Assembly (NCBI RefSeq): GCF_019059575.1
Contig: NW_024883107.1
Coordinates: forward strand, 62,001-126,000
DNA: 64,000 nt
Direction: 5' to 3'
From: Amphibalanus amphitrite
Lineage: Eukaryota; Arthropoda; Thecostraca; Balanomorpha; Balanidae
Every line of letters starts with the position of its first letter. The first letter of the stretch is position 1. Of the stretch, positions 1-13,955 are shown piece after piece. Under the pieces are notes generated by a model. That model was not told where the DNA came from. It saw only the letters and a program-made list of their open reading frames with translations, and ran no database searches. The position numbers and the translations under genes are program-made.

Positions 1-498
<498 letters not shown>

Positions 499-2150
499 TG
501 AGTGCCGCCGTCCGTCCCGCCTCACCGACACTGACTGCCCGAGGGAATTCACAGGGATCATGTAGCCAACAAATAGGTGCTAGCAAGGCCGTATATGGAG
601 GTAGAATGGTTAGCCGTTTGTTTACATCGGTGACCTTGACAGATGACGTCAGCGGGTGTATACCAATCTTCGCCAATATTAATTTTCCGAGGATTTTATA
701 CTCTAAGACAGTTTGTTATCGACCTTTAGGCTCCCTTAGAGCCTGAAAAAAAGATAATTTACTGCACAGCAAAGTCTTGAAAATCGACAAAACCTTGACA
801 CCCCGTGACGGCATCTGTCTACTGAGCCCTCCCTATGTGGCAGCATATATCCGTAACCCCCTGGGTGCTAGCAGGGTGCTAGTATGTAAAGCAAAGTATT
901 ATCCAGCAGGTAAGAAGCGTTTTTGGCGACAAACGAACGCGAGCTTGGCGACAAACGAACGCGAACCATAGCCCTGAGCACTTGCAAAGAGAGACCACTG
1001 ACTTAATTTTGAGGAACCGTGAGGCCAAAACTCATTGAGGCAGCCGCCAGCTGGTGTCAGCAGTGTACCAGTTTGTCGCACAACCGGCTCAGCCCCTCTG
1101 GAGGTGTGGAATCGCCACCTGCCCCCACCCTCGTAAAGTTACGACCCAGCCGTGTTGTTTGGAAATGCATCGTCTGATTTTGACACCTCTTGATATTGCA
1201 CGTGGCACGTGCGCTAGACAGTGGTGGTCATCCACTGGGTTCGAGACATAGAAAGTAGTTTGAGCTTAGGAAGAAGGGATGTGCCTATGCTAGGTCCTAG
1301 CAATAGACTAGAAGTCTTTCGGCTCCAAGCAGTTGCTGTGACATCAGCCTCTGAAAAGTGCTACAGGCTAGGCTGCCCAATGCCCTTCCTAAGGCTTTTT
1401 CTGTGAAAGGACTAGGTACTTTGCGCTCGTTCATAATAATTGTTCAGGTATGAGACCGAGAATGACACATTGGAGGCTAAGAAAATAAGACAAAATCGTG
1501 TCTTTTGCTTTCTTGACCAAAAGTCAAAACTATTTTGCTTGTTGTCAAAACTACTGGTTCAAGCAGGAGTTTAAAAAACGGAAACAATAACACCATTCTT
1601 CTACATGGGATCAAAGTAGGCGAGATCAGCTCCTCGGTTCTATCCTCGTGTGCTCTCCAGATAACTCGGATCTAAGTGAATAAATTCAACTGAAAGTCCG
1701 TACCTAGTCCGCACTGTCAGCGCGCGGCTGAGCTGTGCTGTGTGGCGGCGGCGGAGCGCGGGCCGTTTCGCCGGTGTCGGACGCCGTCGGTGGTCCGGCC
1801 CGACTCGGGTGACGTCAGTATGACGTCACGGTGTGGCCGGCCCGGTGCGTCGCGTCATGGGCGGCTCCCGACTGGCTGGGCCGACTCCAAACGGCCCGGC
1901 CCGCTCCGTGGGAGGGGTGGGGGCGTCACCCCGTCCCTCCCCGGCGCATTCAGGTCACTCAGACACTGTATTAGTGGTACTCTGCTATCGTCAGAGACTT
2001 TAAGGGCCTTCGCTTCCTTGACGTTTGGTGTTAGACATACCTGCGTATCGTCTCCATATCTGCTTTGGGCTCCGGTAGGGCGTTGTCACCGGTCGTGCGG
2101 CGCGTGTCGCCGTGTTTAGCGGCGGTGTTCCCCGTGTGATAGCGCGGGCG

Positions 2151-3112
2151 CTGAGTGTCCGGGCGGTACCGGGAAGGTGGCTCCCCTACTGGGTGTCCGG
2201 GCGGTACCGGGGAGGTGGTGGCTCCCCCTACTGGGTGTCCGGGCGGTACCGGGGAGGTGGTTCCCCTACTGGGTGTCCGGGCGGCACCGGGGAGGTGGTG
2301 GCTCTTCCTACTGGGTGTCCGGGCGGCACCGGGGAGGTGGTGGCTCTTCCTACTGGGTGTCCGGGCGGTACCGGGGAGGTGGTTCCCCCTACTGGGTGTC
2401 CGGGCGGCACCGGGGAGGTGGTGGCTCCCCTACTGGGTGTCCGGGCGGTACCGGGGAGGTGGTTCCCCTACTGGGTGTCCGGGCGGCACCGGGGAGGTGG
2501 TGGCTCTTCCTACTGGGTGTCCGGGCGGTACCGGGGAGGTGGTGGCTCCCCTACTGGGTGTCCGGGCGGTACCGGGGAGGTGGTTCCCCTACTGGGTGTC
2601 CGGGCGGCACCGGGGAGGTGGTGGCTCTTCCTACTGGGTGTCCGGGCGGTACCGGGGAGGTGGTGGCTCCCCTACTGGGTGTCCGGGCGGTACCGGGGAG
2701 GTGGTTCCCCTACTGGGTGTCCAGGCGGCACCGGGGAGGTGGTGGCTCTTCCTACTGGGTGTCCGGGCGGCACCGGGGAGGTGGTGGCTCCCCTACTGGG
2801 TGTCCGGGCGGTACCGGGGAGGTGGTTCCCCTACTGGGTGTCCGGGTGGCACCGGGGAGGTGGTGGCTCTTCCTACTGGGTGTCCGGGCGGTACCGGGGA
2901 GGTGGTTCCCCCTACTGGGTGTCCGAGCGGTACCGGGGAGGTGGTGGCTCCCCCTACTGGGTGTCCGGGCGGTACCGGGGTGGTGGCTCTTCCTACTGGG
3001 TGTCCGAGCGGTACCGGGGAGGTGTTAGCTCCCCTACTGGGTGTCCGGGCGGTACTGGGGTGGTGGCTCCCCCTACTGGGTGTCCGGGCGGTACCGGGGA
3101 GGTGATCGGCTC
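2151..3112. repeat. GC-rich minisatellite, ~38-42 bp unit, over 20 copies
   Basis: Units of about 41 bp built on GGGCGGTACCGGGGAGGTGG followed by TGGCTCCCCTACTGGGTGTCC. Some units lack three bases (GGTTCCCC instead of GGTGGCTCCCC). The long open frames in all registers are a by-product of the repeat; they have no start context, splice signals or recognisable domain. Confidence 0.95.
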
Positions 3113-3769
3113 CCTGCCCGGCTGTGCGGGTCGGCCCTCGATCAGCGCTGGTTCCTCGTCCAGTGTCCTGTCTGAGGGGCTGACGGGGGACGGATTCCCC
3201 AGCGCCCACAGCAGTTTCAGTCCGCTACAATCAGCTGCCGGTCCTATCTTATCAGCTGGCGTACTACTCTCCAAATACTACGCCATTGCTGCTGGGAGCA
3301 GCCGGCGATAGCGATATGGCTTATTTGCAGCGTCAAAAGTACCACACAAAGCTATGGATAATATATTCATCCACCCCGCATCAGCTTATTTCAGTGTGGA
3401 GTAGGCTCAACGTTAGTATAATGCAAAAGGTGGAGTATTATAGCCGTTAGTGTGTTACACTTTGCAAGTAGCTAAAAGCACGCTACAAACTCCTTTACGG
3501 TGTGGTTTCTGCACATGATAGGAGGTGGACGCAGCTTGTTATTGGCGATGTATTTTTATGAAGGTGACCACGGTGTGTCTGACAATGTTACTAATGCAGT
3601 AGAGCATAACCAGATTGGCAAAGGTCCTGTGATAAACTCCCGTGAATAGGAGAGGCGCTCTTACGATGTTGATAAGATTGCATGCTATCGATGGATTGAT
3701 CGAGCGGAATCTTTTATTGCCCCGGTTTATAAGATTGAGCCCGGCGGGGGGCTTTCCTCCCCACTGATC

Positions 3770-4365
<596 letters not shown>

Positions 4366-4841
4366 TCAGTAGTGGCAGTATTCACAGCCCATTTCAAGTG
4401 TTTTGTCGGTACCCAGAATGGAAAACCGTGAGTCCCAACTCCTAGTGCCCCTCTCGGTATTGTGTACCCCTCGGCCGTCCCCGCTACTGAGTAGTGAACC
4501 TATTGGTCTCAATATAAATTTTCTACCTGCTTGGATAAAAGTAAGACCCTCGCCCTCGCGCTCACTCGAGCGGGGCTGGTTATACTCGGTCCGATTACAC
4601 AGCGGGGTGGCTGGGGCGGCGGGGGATATTCACAGAACCCTGACAACTGGTCACTGGAACCCTTAGGTATCTCAGTACTATGTGCGCTGGTATAAGACAG
4701 AGCCTTTCCCAGTCCCTCCGCGGACACCGGTGTCCCGCGGCCGACCTGCCAGTATCAGACGGAGCCCCCCCCCCCCCCGGCGGACTGGGAGCGCCGCGGG
4801 ACCGTCCCGCCTGACTGAGCCCGCGTCTCGGTCCGTTGCAG

Positions 4842-5015
4842 TACCATGTGCAGGCGCTGTACGACTTCAAGCCACAGGAACAGGGCGAGCTGGAGTTTCA
4901 GCGGGGCGACATCATCACGGTGACGGACCGCTCCGACCAGCACTGGTGGAACGGCGAGATCGGAGACCGCAAGGGCCTCTTCCCCAACACCTACGTCACC
5001 GCCTACCACACGTAG
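4842..5015 (+). CDS. drk: drk, last coding exon: C-terminal SH3 domain and stop
   Basis: Encodes the C-terminal SH3: [19 protein letters not shown], then [17 protein letters not shown], then [12 protein letters not shown] and TAG at 5013-5015. The ALYDF, WW and P..YV positions that form the proline-rich ligand groove are present. The acceptor is TTGCAG ending at 4841. The phase is 0, matching the previous exon. Length and ending agree with arthropod drk. Confidence 0.95.
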   Translation, partial: YHVQALYDFKPQEQGELEFQRGDIITVTDRSDQHWWNGEIGDRKGLFPNTYVTAYHT

Positions 5016-6020
5016 AGCGGCTGGAGGACCGACCGGGCCGGACCGGACCGCGGGAGGCGCCGCCCGGACGGAGGGAGGCACACCGGCGATAGAGCGCACA
5101 GCCAGCCATCTGAGGGAGAGGGAGGTACAGACATCACTGACACAAACCGACACACACACACGGACCCCGGCGTCCGGCCAAAGATAATATTAAAACACAA
5201 ACGCAACACTGAACAGACTACATGTAACAAGCAGCCGAATACAGACAGAACCGGACGCGCACGGCCGTGCCCCCGGACACAGACAGACAGAGACGCGCCG
5301 ACCCGGCCGGTGAGGTGGCCGGGTGTTACCGGTGCTGACGGGCGGCGCTGCGGCGGCTGGCCGTCCCCCTGCTGGCTGGGAGCTGGCCGGCGGACAGTGG
5401 TACAGCGGCGGACCGATGGACAGAGTGCGGCGAACGGACGGCGCAGGACCGGCCGGCCGCCCGGTGTAGTCATGATGTGTCGCGCGGCCCTCTCGCCTGT
5501 CCCAATGTGGAGAGAGGGAACGAGAAAGAGTGTGTGAGAGAGAGAGAGACGGCCGCGACCCCGGACCGCCGTGCGATATTTTTAGACGGAGCGTCTCAGA
5601 GGGCGCCGCTGGACCGTCGCGCCCGGCCACTAAATAGACAACGAATTGTACGTGTCGCCGGCGGCGCGGCGGCGGCTGCGGGCCGGGACGGGCCATCCCG
5701 CGCAGCGCTAGTTAAGTTGCTGGTTTCTAACAGTTTATTCGTTGTATTGTTTACCAGGCGTCCGCTGATCACCGCTATGTATGCCCTCGGGGCGCTGCGA
5801 CCGCCCGCCAAACCCGTGAAATGGTGCTTTCTGCTTGATTCCTGTGCTAGCGGCGTCCCGTGGTGGACGGCGCCGCGCCTGCCATCTGCCGGCCGGCTGC
5901 AGAACTAGTGGTTCGGCCGGCGGCCGTGTGGAGGACGTTTTGTACATAGCGCAGCCCTCGGCCCCGGCCATGCACTTCGCAGATGACTTTTTCAATAAAC
6001 GGATGACGAGAGGACCAGGG
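5016..6020 (+). other. drk: drk 3' UTR (probable extent)
   Basis: No coding signal follows the stop. The next AATAAA on this strand is at 5994-5999 and is followed by a TG-rich stretch (TGTGCTGTAGTGTATATG), so the mRNA probably ends near 6015-6020. ORFs in this region are GC-driven and show no family match. Confidence 0.6.
5994..5999 (+). terminator. drk: Polyadenylation signal AATAAA of drk
   Basis: Canonical AATAAA about 980 bases after the drk stop, with a downstream TG-rich element around 6026-6044. Confidence 0.65.
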
Positions 6021-7589
6021 TTTAATGTGCTGTAGTGTATATGACTGGGTTGATGATGTTCTCCAGCTGGGATGATGGGTTCGCGCTCGCCGTCTATAAG
6101 CTCTACACGTCTAGCCGACTTGAAGTTATGTGTTGGGGTGGGTACGTGCCAACAACGGTGTGCTGAGTAATCTGTTATCATATTTAACCTTCAGGCTACG
6201 GACAAATAACACCTGTCATCACACATAACTCTTCAGTAGTGTCTGCGCCGGGCCGCCGCGGGCGGACCGACCGCGCTGACATCTGGCGGGGACTGCCGGA
6301 GTTGAGTGGGGAACGTAAACAGAGCTTCTGCGACTGACAGAGCCTGCCACCCGTCTGCAGTGAGACGTCCCGGGCAGCCTCAGATCAGCGGCCCGGCGCG
6401 GCGACTACCGTGAAAAGAACTCAGCCCCGGGACGGAGTTAGCGCGCAGCTCCCTGCCGGCGTCTGAATCCCGTCTCTGTCTGGTGAAGGGCCGTTTGGCA
6501 CGGGTCTCGGCTTTGATCGTCACCTGGTGCAACTGCTGTGAAGGAAGTCTGGAGCAGATTATCCGAGACTCCATTGCATGACTGATGTCCCTGGGATGAC
6601 ACCTGCGCGGGTCACACGCACCCGAAACCTCAGCTCGGGGCTGACCTCGGTCTGTGGGACGTGCCCCCCCCCCCCCCCTCCCCGCTGACCCTGACCCTAA
6701 TGTTCCCGCCCGGTGGCTGTTGGCACCTCTCGGATTCGGGATATCTGGCGTAACAGGTGACCACTACATACCACGGCCTTATCTCGGGCGTCAGACGGGA
6801 CAGTGTTGAACGGACAGCTAGGGAAGAGTCTGGGACGAGAAAAATATCGGCCTATGGAACTGTTAGTCATCTATTCGTAACCGGGTGACTGTATTTCCTC
6901 CTCAGTGGTGACAGCCATCCCGCACCTGTCGACCTGCCATTCCCTTTGTTAGATGACCCCCTGTCACACAGAATGTCAGCAGAAGCAGGCACTCCCCCCC
7001 CCCCCGTGAAGTGGTGCTCCGTCCTCCGTCAGCTGCTCCGTCCCGCCTGTCTAGTGGTGCTCCCCCGTCTGGTGTTCCGTCCCCCTAACGGTGCTCCAGT
7101 GCGGTGTTCGGTCCCCCTAGCGGTGCTCGGCGTGCCGCCCGTCTGGCGGCGGGCCACGCCCCGCCGGCAGCCGACAGCCGCCGGGCGCCGGGCGGGCCTG
7201 CGGAGCCCGGCGTTCGGCGGCCCCTGCCAACGAAAACACGCCGACGTGCACCACTTCCGTCGACCCGGTTTTCCTCCAGCCACCCCGGCCCGACCTATAA
7301 CCGATCTTCGCACCGAGGTGTGAAACGGTGCTGAAACAGGTGACCGGGGAATGATTTGGGGTACGTCCAGGGCATATTTTAACATACTGACTGCGTCCCA
7401 TTTTGGGACGCAGCCCCCTGCCTTTGGGACGTAGCCCTCGCGAAATTTGGACCACTGCGTCCCACACTGAAATGCCACGGTTTCAGCCGAAAAGTGCGAG
7501 CAAAAATAAGTAACATGCCTCGGTCTTTTACTGTGTAAAAGATGTTGGCTTTCCGATTGCTTTGTACCCTGATTTACTATGTACCTAAG
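6021..7589. other. Intergenic, no gene seen
   Basis: No ORF here has a recognisable domain. 7359-7405 recurs in inverted orientation at 13063-13110 (shared string CCAGGGCATATTTTAA), so it is a dispersed repeat. 7391-7413 holds a small hairpin, CTGCGTCCCA TTT TGGGACGCAG. Otherwise nothing nameable. Confidence 0.6.
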
Positions 7590-8990
7590 CACATACATGC
7601 CCTCTCCAGTCCTTGTGCCCTGCCCTACCCTTGGTCATACACCTTATTATGTTCTTCCCTACTATACCCCTAAGATATGTGCCCTGCCCAGTGCCCTGTC
7701 CTTAGGTCTTGTACCTTGCCCTGCCCTTTCTTCAGGCCCTGTGCCCTGCTCTGCATTCAGGCCCTGTGCCCCGCTCTGCCCTGCCCTCAAACACGATACT
7801 TTATATATTCTGCCTGGAAATTTGATGCGCTGCCTTCCCGTCTTTTGGCCCCGTGCCCTGCCCTACCCTAGTTTGGGGCCCCTGCCCTTCTCTGCCCTCA
7901 AGCCTTGTGACACGTCCTGCCATCAGACCCCGTGCCGCTGCCTTGTCTTCAGGTACTGTGCCCTGCCATGCCATCAGGCCTTGTGCCTTCCCATGTCCTC
8001 ATGCCCCGGCCCCGCGCCCATCCTCGAGCCTAATGCCTTGCCCTGCCTCAGGCCCTGTCCTGTCATGTTCTGCTTCCAGGCCTCATGTGCATTGCCCTGC
8101 CCTTAGACCCTGTGCCCTATTCTGCCATTAAGCCTTATGCGTTGTATCGCCCTCAGGCCCGTGCCCTGCCTCGCCCTAAGTTGCTGTGCTCTGCCCTGTC
8201 GTCAGGCCTTGTGCCGTCCCATGCCATGAGACCCTGTCTCCTACTCTGCCCTCAAGCCCTGTATTCTGCATTGCCCTAAGGTCTCGTGTCCCATGCCCGC
8301 TCTCAGGCGCTGTGCCCTGCCCTGTCATCAGGCCCTGTGGTGTCTCCCGCCCTCAGGTCCCGTGCCGTTTCCCGTCCTCATGCCCCGTGCCCTTACATGT
8401 CCTCAGAACCCGTGCTTTGTTCTGCCTTCATGCCCTGAGCCTTGCACTGCCCTCAGGCCCCATACCCTGGCCCTGTTTCACCGGTGATAGCAGCACGTTG
8501 CTATTACACGTGTCAAATTGGGTTTCCATGGAGACATCAACAGGCCCATTGCTCAAACACTACCACAAGTATGACGTCAGCTCGCGGAATTTGATAGCAG
8601 CGTCCGTGAAACACCGCCCACGTCTTGTCATACCTTCGGGGCCCGAAGGTATGACAAGACGTGGGCGGTGTTTCGGGCCTTGTGCCATACCTGTGTCTTA
8701 TGTCTTGCTCTACCTTTAGGTACTATTTCTTGCCCTGCTCTGAGATCCTGCGTGTTGCCCTGCCACCAGGTGTGTTGATCATCAGGTGTTCTAAGGCCCT
8801 GTGTCTTACACTGCTCTCCGGCCTTGTGTAATGATAGCCTCAGACCCGCGCCTTGCCTTGCCCTCGGACCCTGCATCCTACCCAGCCCTCAAGTATCCGT
8901 CTTATCTTAGCTTCATGGCCTGTGCCTGCCCTGTCCTTAGGGCTCAGACTCTGTGTCCTGCCCTTCCCCGAGGTCCTGTTTAGAGATGTC
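7590..8990. repeat. Degenerate CCCTGTGCCCTGCCCTCAGG repeat, 1.4 kb
   Basis: Most of this stretch is built from variable ~20-26 bp phrases of the kind CAGGCCCTGTGCCCTGCC. The open frames through it are rich in Cys, Pro and Leu because of this composition and change identity between frames; I do not call them genes. A palindrome interrupts it at 8608-8674. Confidence 0.85.
8608..8674. repeat. Perfect palindrome, 33-bp arms, 1-bp spacer
   Basis: Bases 8608-8640 are the exact reverse complement of 8642-8674, with a single G between (centre CTTCGGG G CCCGAAG). It would extrude as a near loop-less hairpin. Confidence 0.95.
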
Positions 8991-9084
8991 AAGGTCGAGC
9001 CCGCAGGCCCGGAGCCTGGCCCAAAATCCGGCCCTACAGGGCTTTTGCATGCACAGTGGATTGTATCATTGTTTTGAGGTACCT

Positions 9085-10745
9085 CATCGAAACGCATCGA
9101 CTGATATGCGACATGATCTATCTTGGTCACGAAATGACCTTAACCCTCGCCCCGTTGGGGGGGGCCATTTTGGCCCCTCCTGTGGTTTTTCCTGAATAGC
9201 AAGAAAACGGCGGCGCGCAGCGCCGCCAAATTTTCAGTACCTTCCCGGGCATCAATTTGACACCTTCACACCAAATTTCAAGTCTTAGGTCACCTTAGGT
9301 CAGGAGTTATTGAGGTCAAACTGAGGTCATGTTCGAGCAAAAATGAGCAAAAAACATGCAATCTTGAAACGCTCACCAAATCTACAGTTATCAAGCAATT
9401 TCAAAGTTCTTTATATGATCTAGGAGACAAAAAACGGCGCTACAAAACTGCTATCTCGGATTTTCAAAATTTTTGGTTTTTGACCAAAAAAAAAATCAAA
9501 AAATTGATTTTTTTAGAAAAACTTTGAAAAAATCCAAAAAATTTCCGAATTTCGAAAAAAAACGGAATATAGGTGATAGTCCCAGCGCTCTTCTATATAC
9601 ATACCAAATTTCAGATCGATATCTCGTTTTTTGGCCAAGTTATAGCGAAAAAACTGTTCAAAAATGATGACGTGAAATTTTTGAACTCAATTTTTAGCAA
9701 TTCTAGACCACGTACGGCAAAACAAAGACCACCATTGAACTCCCCGTGACGAGCTGCATCGATTCGATACCCATTTTATGCAAAAATATTAACTTTGAAA
9801 TTTGACCTAATTTGACCTGACCTTGACCTGACCTTGACCTGACCTTGACCAAAACGTGATCTAAGCTGGCCCCAAAGGCTGCCTGACCCATATAATCGCA
9901 TTTGTCATGTAAAATGGACCATAAAACATGTATCACACGACACTTTCATATTGTGACCCCCCCGTGACCTGACCTCTGTGACCTGACCTGGTATCAGTGA
10001 CTTTAAATAGCAAAATGTGTTTGAAGAACATTTCCCCATCGATGATTTTCAAAGAAATGCATTTTACTCGATTTTACAACGCATTTCTTGAAGTGCCTGT
10101 AAACGGTGAAAATTGGACCTTTGACCTGACCTGTGACGTCATCGGTTTGACCTAGGTCAATAAAATTGGGTCACAAGGTAGTTCCCCGTTGGGGCTATCC
10201 AACGCCGTTTACCGCTTGTCGCTATGTTGCGTGGTTCTCGAGATCTTAGGGGGGGGGCCAAAATGCCCCCCCCCCCCAACCGGGCGCGTTGCTCGGCAGA
10301 GCCCAACGGGGCGCGGGTTAATGTGAGGTCAAGTTCTGACCTTGACATTTCGAGGTAAAAATGAGAGAAGAACGATCGTGCAAATGAAAATTTTCTACCT
10401 TTTTTTAGTTCAAAAGCTTTTCATGAAACCTATATTGACAAAAATTGTAATTTTACCCGTTTTTGGCTATGGAGCCTTAACCGTTGATCTGAACTCAATT
10501 CTGACGAAATATTGACGAAAGAGCTGTTCAAGATATATCGATTGCTTTTCTCCTATCGATTGCGCACTCCTAGCTATAATAGTTTTTGAGACACCGGCAC
10601 GTTTTCCGAAAAAAAAATATCGCATCATTGCGAAGTTTGACATTTGATGGCATACGGTCAGATCAGGGCCGTCATGGCCGTCTGGCCATAGGAGGATATA
10701 GAGGGGGCCACGGGGCCATGCTCCCCCCCCCCCCAAAGCGCCCGG
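9085..10745 (+). mobile_element. Decayed TGACCT-rich element (host copy), split by a younger insertion
   Basis: 9085-9139 resembles the segment around the GCATCGACTGATATG string of copies such as 21960-22010. 10322-10745 continues it, including a degraded match to the CTAAACCGTTGACCTGAGG block and a right-end hairpin (GGGGGCCACGGGGCCATGCTCCCCC). The element at 9140-10321 sits at a TTAA inside it. Confidence 0.6.
9140..10321 (+). mobile_element. TTAA-flanked, CCC/GGG-ended non-autonomous element (copy A)
   Basis: Left end TTAA CCCTCGCCCCGTTGGGG; right end CCCAACGGGGCGCGGG TTAA. Each end has a G-run/C-run hairpin (arms GCCATTTTGGC left, GCCAAAATGC right). The right end holds the terminal repeat twice. 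The interior is non-coding and rich in TGACCT. TTAA targets with CCC termini are typical of piggyBac-type elements, which is an inference as no transposase is present. Confidence 0.85.
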
Positions 10746-11385
10746 AAATGGCACAAAATCGACACATTTCTGGGCATAATAATTAAACAAAGGAACTTCC
10801 ATTGGGAAAAGTTTGGGTTATATTACATGATAGGCAGTAAGGAAGCGAAATCCGAAGCATCCAAAGCATCCGTTCATCCAAAGCATTAATCTATGATGGA
10901 TTTTTTATGTAGCTTTAAAATCCGATGATTTCTTGTCACAACTTAGGTGGGTACTGTTTGACCTTACGTCATCTAATTTTTTCAAACACATAGTATCTTC
11001 AATGCAAATTGGCAATGTTTCACACGTCAACCTCTATTTTTAATCGATTGATAAGGGTGAAAAACGCATGAAGAGACGTATGTATCACATTTTAATCATG
11101 TGCATATTCATTTTTATTCTCTAAGCATAGGTACAATTTGGTGCGTCAAGGGAGGTCAAACACGCCCAACGCCGTTCAGGAAAACGAGTGACTAACAATG
11201 TAAATGTCATTAAATCGCCGGTCCACCCTTTGAATGCGGATAAAGAACGCACTACGACTGGGCGAATTTCGAGACTGGCCAAAAGCAATCACAGCCCGCT
11301 CCCAATATCCCGCTTGCAGTGCCCCTCCACCAGCACAGTACACAATGTATCTGTATGTACATTATCTCACTTGCATTATATACTA
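10746..11385. other. Intergenic, nothing recognised
   Basis: AT-rich sequence without a supported gene or complete repeat. Confidence 0.5.
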
Positions 11386-13017
11386 TTTCAATTCAATTCA
11401 ATTCAATTCAATTCATGTATTTAGCAACTTTCCACTTTACAGTGGCTGTTTAAAAGTTACACGTCTTGTGAATAAAAAGGTGGGACATAAAACGAGATAA
11501 TATAAAAGATGACATGAAAAAAAAACACACACACAACATCACCACCACTAGGGTCAGAGGTCAATCGGCCAACCAGACACATCCGTATCATCGCCTCACA
11601 TCATATCATCGTCTAGAAGAAAATCTTTAAGACGGCGCTTGAACTGATAGATATGCTGGGCATTACGTACATCGGGTGGGAGGTGGTTGTACAAATCAGC
11701 TGCTCTAAAACTAAATCGGCGGACTCCTGAGGTGCTTACAGCATGTGAGCGCCTTAGCTGGTGAGATTGTCTCGTATCATAGCCATGGTCAGCAGTAGTC
11801 AGCATCGCGGCTATATCACCTGGCTGACCCGTGAACATGACTCTCTTCAGCAGGCAGAGAGTGTGATAGCAGACCAGTTGATCAGCCCTAAGCCAACAAA
11901 GGTCCTTTACGACATCAGATATGTGATCGTACTTCCTCCTTCCGCTCACAATCCGCGCACAAAAATTGATCAACTTTTGCACTCGGTGGAGCTGCGTTAC
12001 ACCGCAAGTGCCATACAGTGCGATGCAATATCTGATAGAGGAGAGCACAAGTGCACTGACGATACGAACCAACGTCTCTTTGGGAAGTACATGTTTGGCA
12101 TGAGACAGGGCGATCAGTATACCTGTTGACCTCGCTACAAGCTGATCGACGTGCGGTTCGAAGGTAAGGTGTCTATCCATCACCACGCCAAGGTTCTTTA
12201 CTGTGGGACTCTCAGTAATGACAGCTGAGCCGAACTTAATGCTAACAGGAGGCACATGACGCAGCATAGCCTTCGTACCGAATACAATCAGTTGTGTTTT
12301 AGCTGTGTTTACTTTCATGGAGTGGCTAGTGAACCAATCAAGCACGACCGATAAGGTGTTCTCCATGGTTGTCACAAGTTGCTGTAGCTTGTTTTTCTTT
12401 CCGGTCACTAAAATTTGCGTGTCATCGGCATATTGTACTACCATAGCGTCCCCTGAATACAACGCCAGATCGTTCGAAAAAAATTGAAAACAAGAGTGGC
12501 CCCAGAGCAGTGCCCTGGAAAACGCCCATTTCATTGGGGAGGCTGCGAGAGCGAACAGTGTGTCCGGAAGGATGCTTAATCTGAACCTGTTGTGTATGTT
12601 TACTAAGATAGCTTTCAAACCATGTGGTGTCTACGTTATACATTTTGAGTTTGGATAAGAGCAGCTGATGATCAACAACATCGAAACATTTGGACAAATC
12701 GATCAGAACTAACAATGCGATATCACCGGCGTCCATGGCCATGAGGATCTTATCTATGATGACGGTGAGCGCGGTCTCAGTGGAAAAATGCATTCGATAG
12801 CCATGCTGTGCATGTGAGAATAAATCGTGTTGGCTAAAATATGAACTAAGTTGAGAGTGGACAATTCTTTCAACTATCTTTGCAATTGCAGGCACCACAG
12901 AGATGGGTCTAAATTTGGAAGGATCGTTCAAATCACCGGTCTTTGGTAGAGCCGTGACCAGAGCGTGTTTCCAGGCGTTAGGCACTGTCCCACTCATGAG
13001 GCTACTATTTCGCTTGC
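11386..13017 (-). mobile_element. 5'-truncated LINE (CR1/L2/jockey-like) retrotransposon
   Basis: On the minus strand, reverse-transcriptase fragments are followed by a 3' tail of GAATT repeats (11389-11415 on the + strand as CAATT units). The microsatellite tail and 5' truncation are typical of non-LTR retrotransposons. The 5' break is near 13017. Confidence 0.85.
11596..12997 (-). pseudogene. LINE reverse transcriptase, frameshifted
   Basis: Two overlapping reading frames make up one RT. 12997-12422 carries KFRPISVVP, ARKIVER-like and GYR motifs, DLSKCFDVVDH (catalytic block A), and GVFQGTALGPLLF. 12618-11596 continues with QYADDTQILV (the YADD active site), the thumb, and a C-terminal FRAADLYNHLPPDVRN and FKRRLKDFLL typical of CR1/L2/jockey LINEs. 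The frame change is near 12480, at a run of A on the + strand, so the copy is inactive (or has a sequence error). The endonuclease domain is missing. Confidence 0.9.
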
Positions 13018-13955
13018 AATGTGCCCTTTCCGATCAAAGCGTGTGCCCTATGCCACCTTTGGGACGCAGTGAAAAATCCTTAAAATATGCCCTGGGTACG
13101 TCAGACGGCCGACGACCGGTTGGGACGTTTTGATAGAACGTTATGAGGCCGGTAGAGAATAGCACAATTTTCCATACCCTATGCGAACAAATGAGCACAT
13201 CCTATTAGGTAAACAACAAGTTACAATAGACTGATAGATAAGCACCCCATATATAGGCCTGGGGACCGACCGCCGTTTCCATCTAGACAGAACACTTCTC
13301 CGTAATGGACACACATAGCACTAACAATGAATATCATTTATTTCGGTATATCAAATGTCACACCGTTCACTTATGACATGTGTGAGGATCAATCCGATTG
13401 GTCTGGCACAAAAATAATGCGAGGAAGACATGCACGCGGTAAATAGGTGATGCTCGTTACATGGAACATGAACCGCAGACGGCGGCCCAGGTCCAAAGCC
13501 ACCGATTGTGTCCAGGCACACCAAGAGGCAGTCGCTTCATCTCAGCTTCTGGCGGCTGGCAGTTGCAGTCATACGAAGCAATCATGCAGCGAACAGTCAC
13601 AACAGAGCAACGATAGCGGCATCGACATGCGCTCACACTGCACAGACACGGGATATTTAGCCTCACCGTGATACAAACGTTTTAGGAGTTTCGCCACGGC
13701 GAGACTTGGTAAATAATCTACAATCATCTGCCAGTGCACAGCATTGGTCAACACGTACTTGTTGTTGTAAAAGTACGCTATTTAATTTTGATCGTTTATC
13801 TATCATTTTGATCGTATGTCTACCATTTTGATCGAGTACCATTTTGATCGTGACCTTTTTGATCGTATACCACTTGGATAGCGCACGAGTCTGGCCGAGT
13901 CCAGTCGTTGGAGTCGGAGCTCTCTACCACGCCAGTTCACCCGACAGTTCAGGGT
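13018..13955. other. Intergenic, repeat fragments only
   Basis: 13063-13110 matches 7359-7405 in inverted orientation. TTTATT at 13337-13342 could serve as a minus-strand AATAAA for the kinase gene but is about 610 bases past its stop, so this is weak. No gene seen. Confidence 0.5.
13785..13866. repeat. Short degenerate ACCATTTTGATCGT tandem repeat
   Basis: Five or so copies of a TTTTGATCG-centred unit of 15-22 bp just downstream of the kinase stop codon. Confidence 0.8.

Noticed and set aside
2112..3311. Several 280-400-codon ORFs rich in Gly, Trp and Pro
   Set aside because: They are frames of a 38-42 bp minisatellite inside a drk intron, with no domain or splice support.
7579..8719. Chain of Cys/Pro/Leu-rich + strand ORFs
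   Set aside because: Composition of the CCCTGTGCC repeat; no consistent frame, start or domain.
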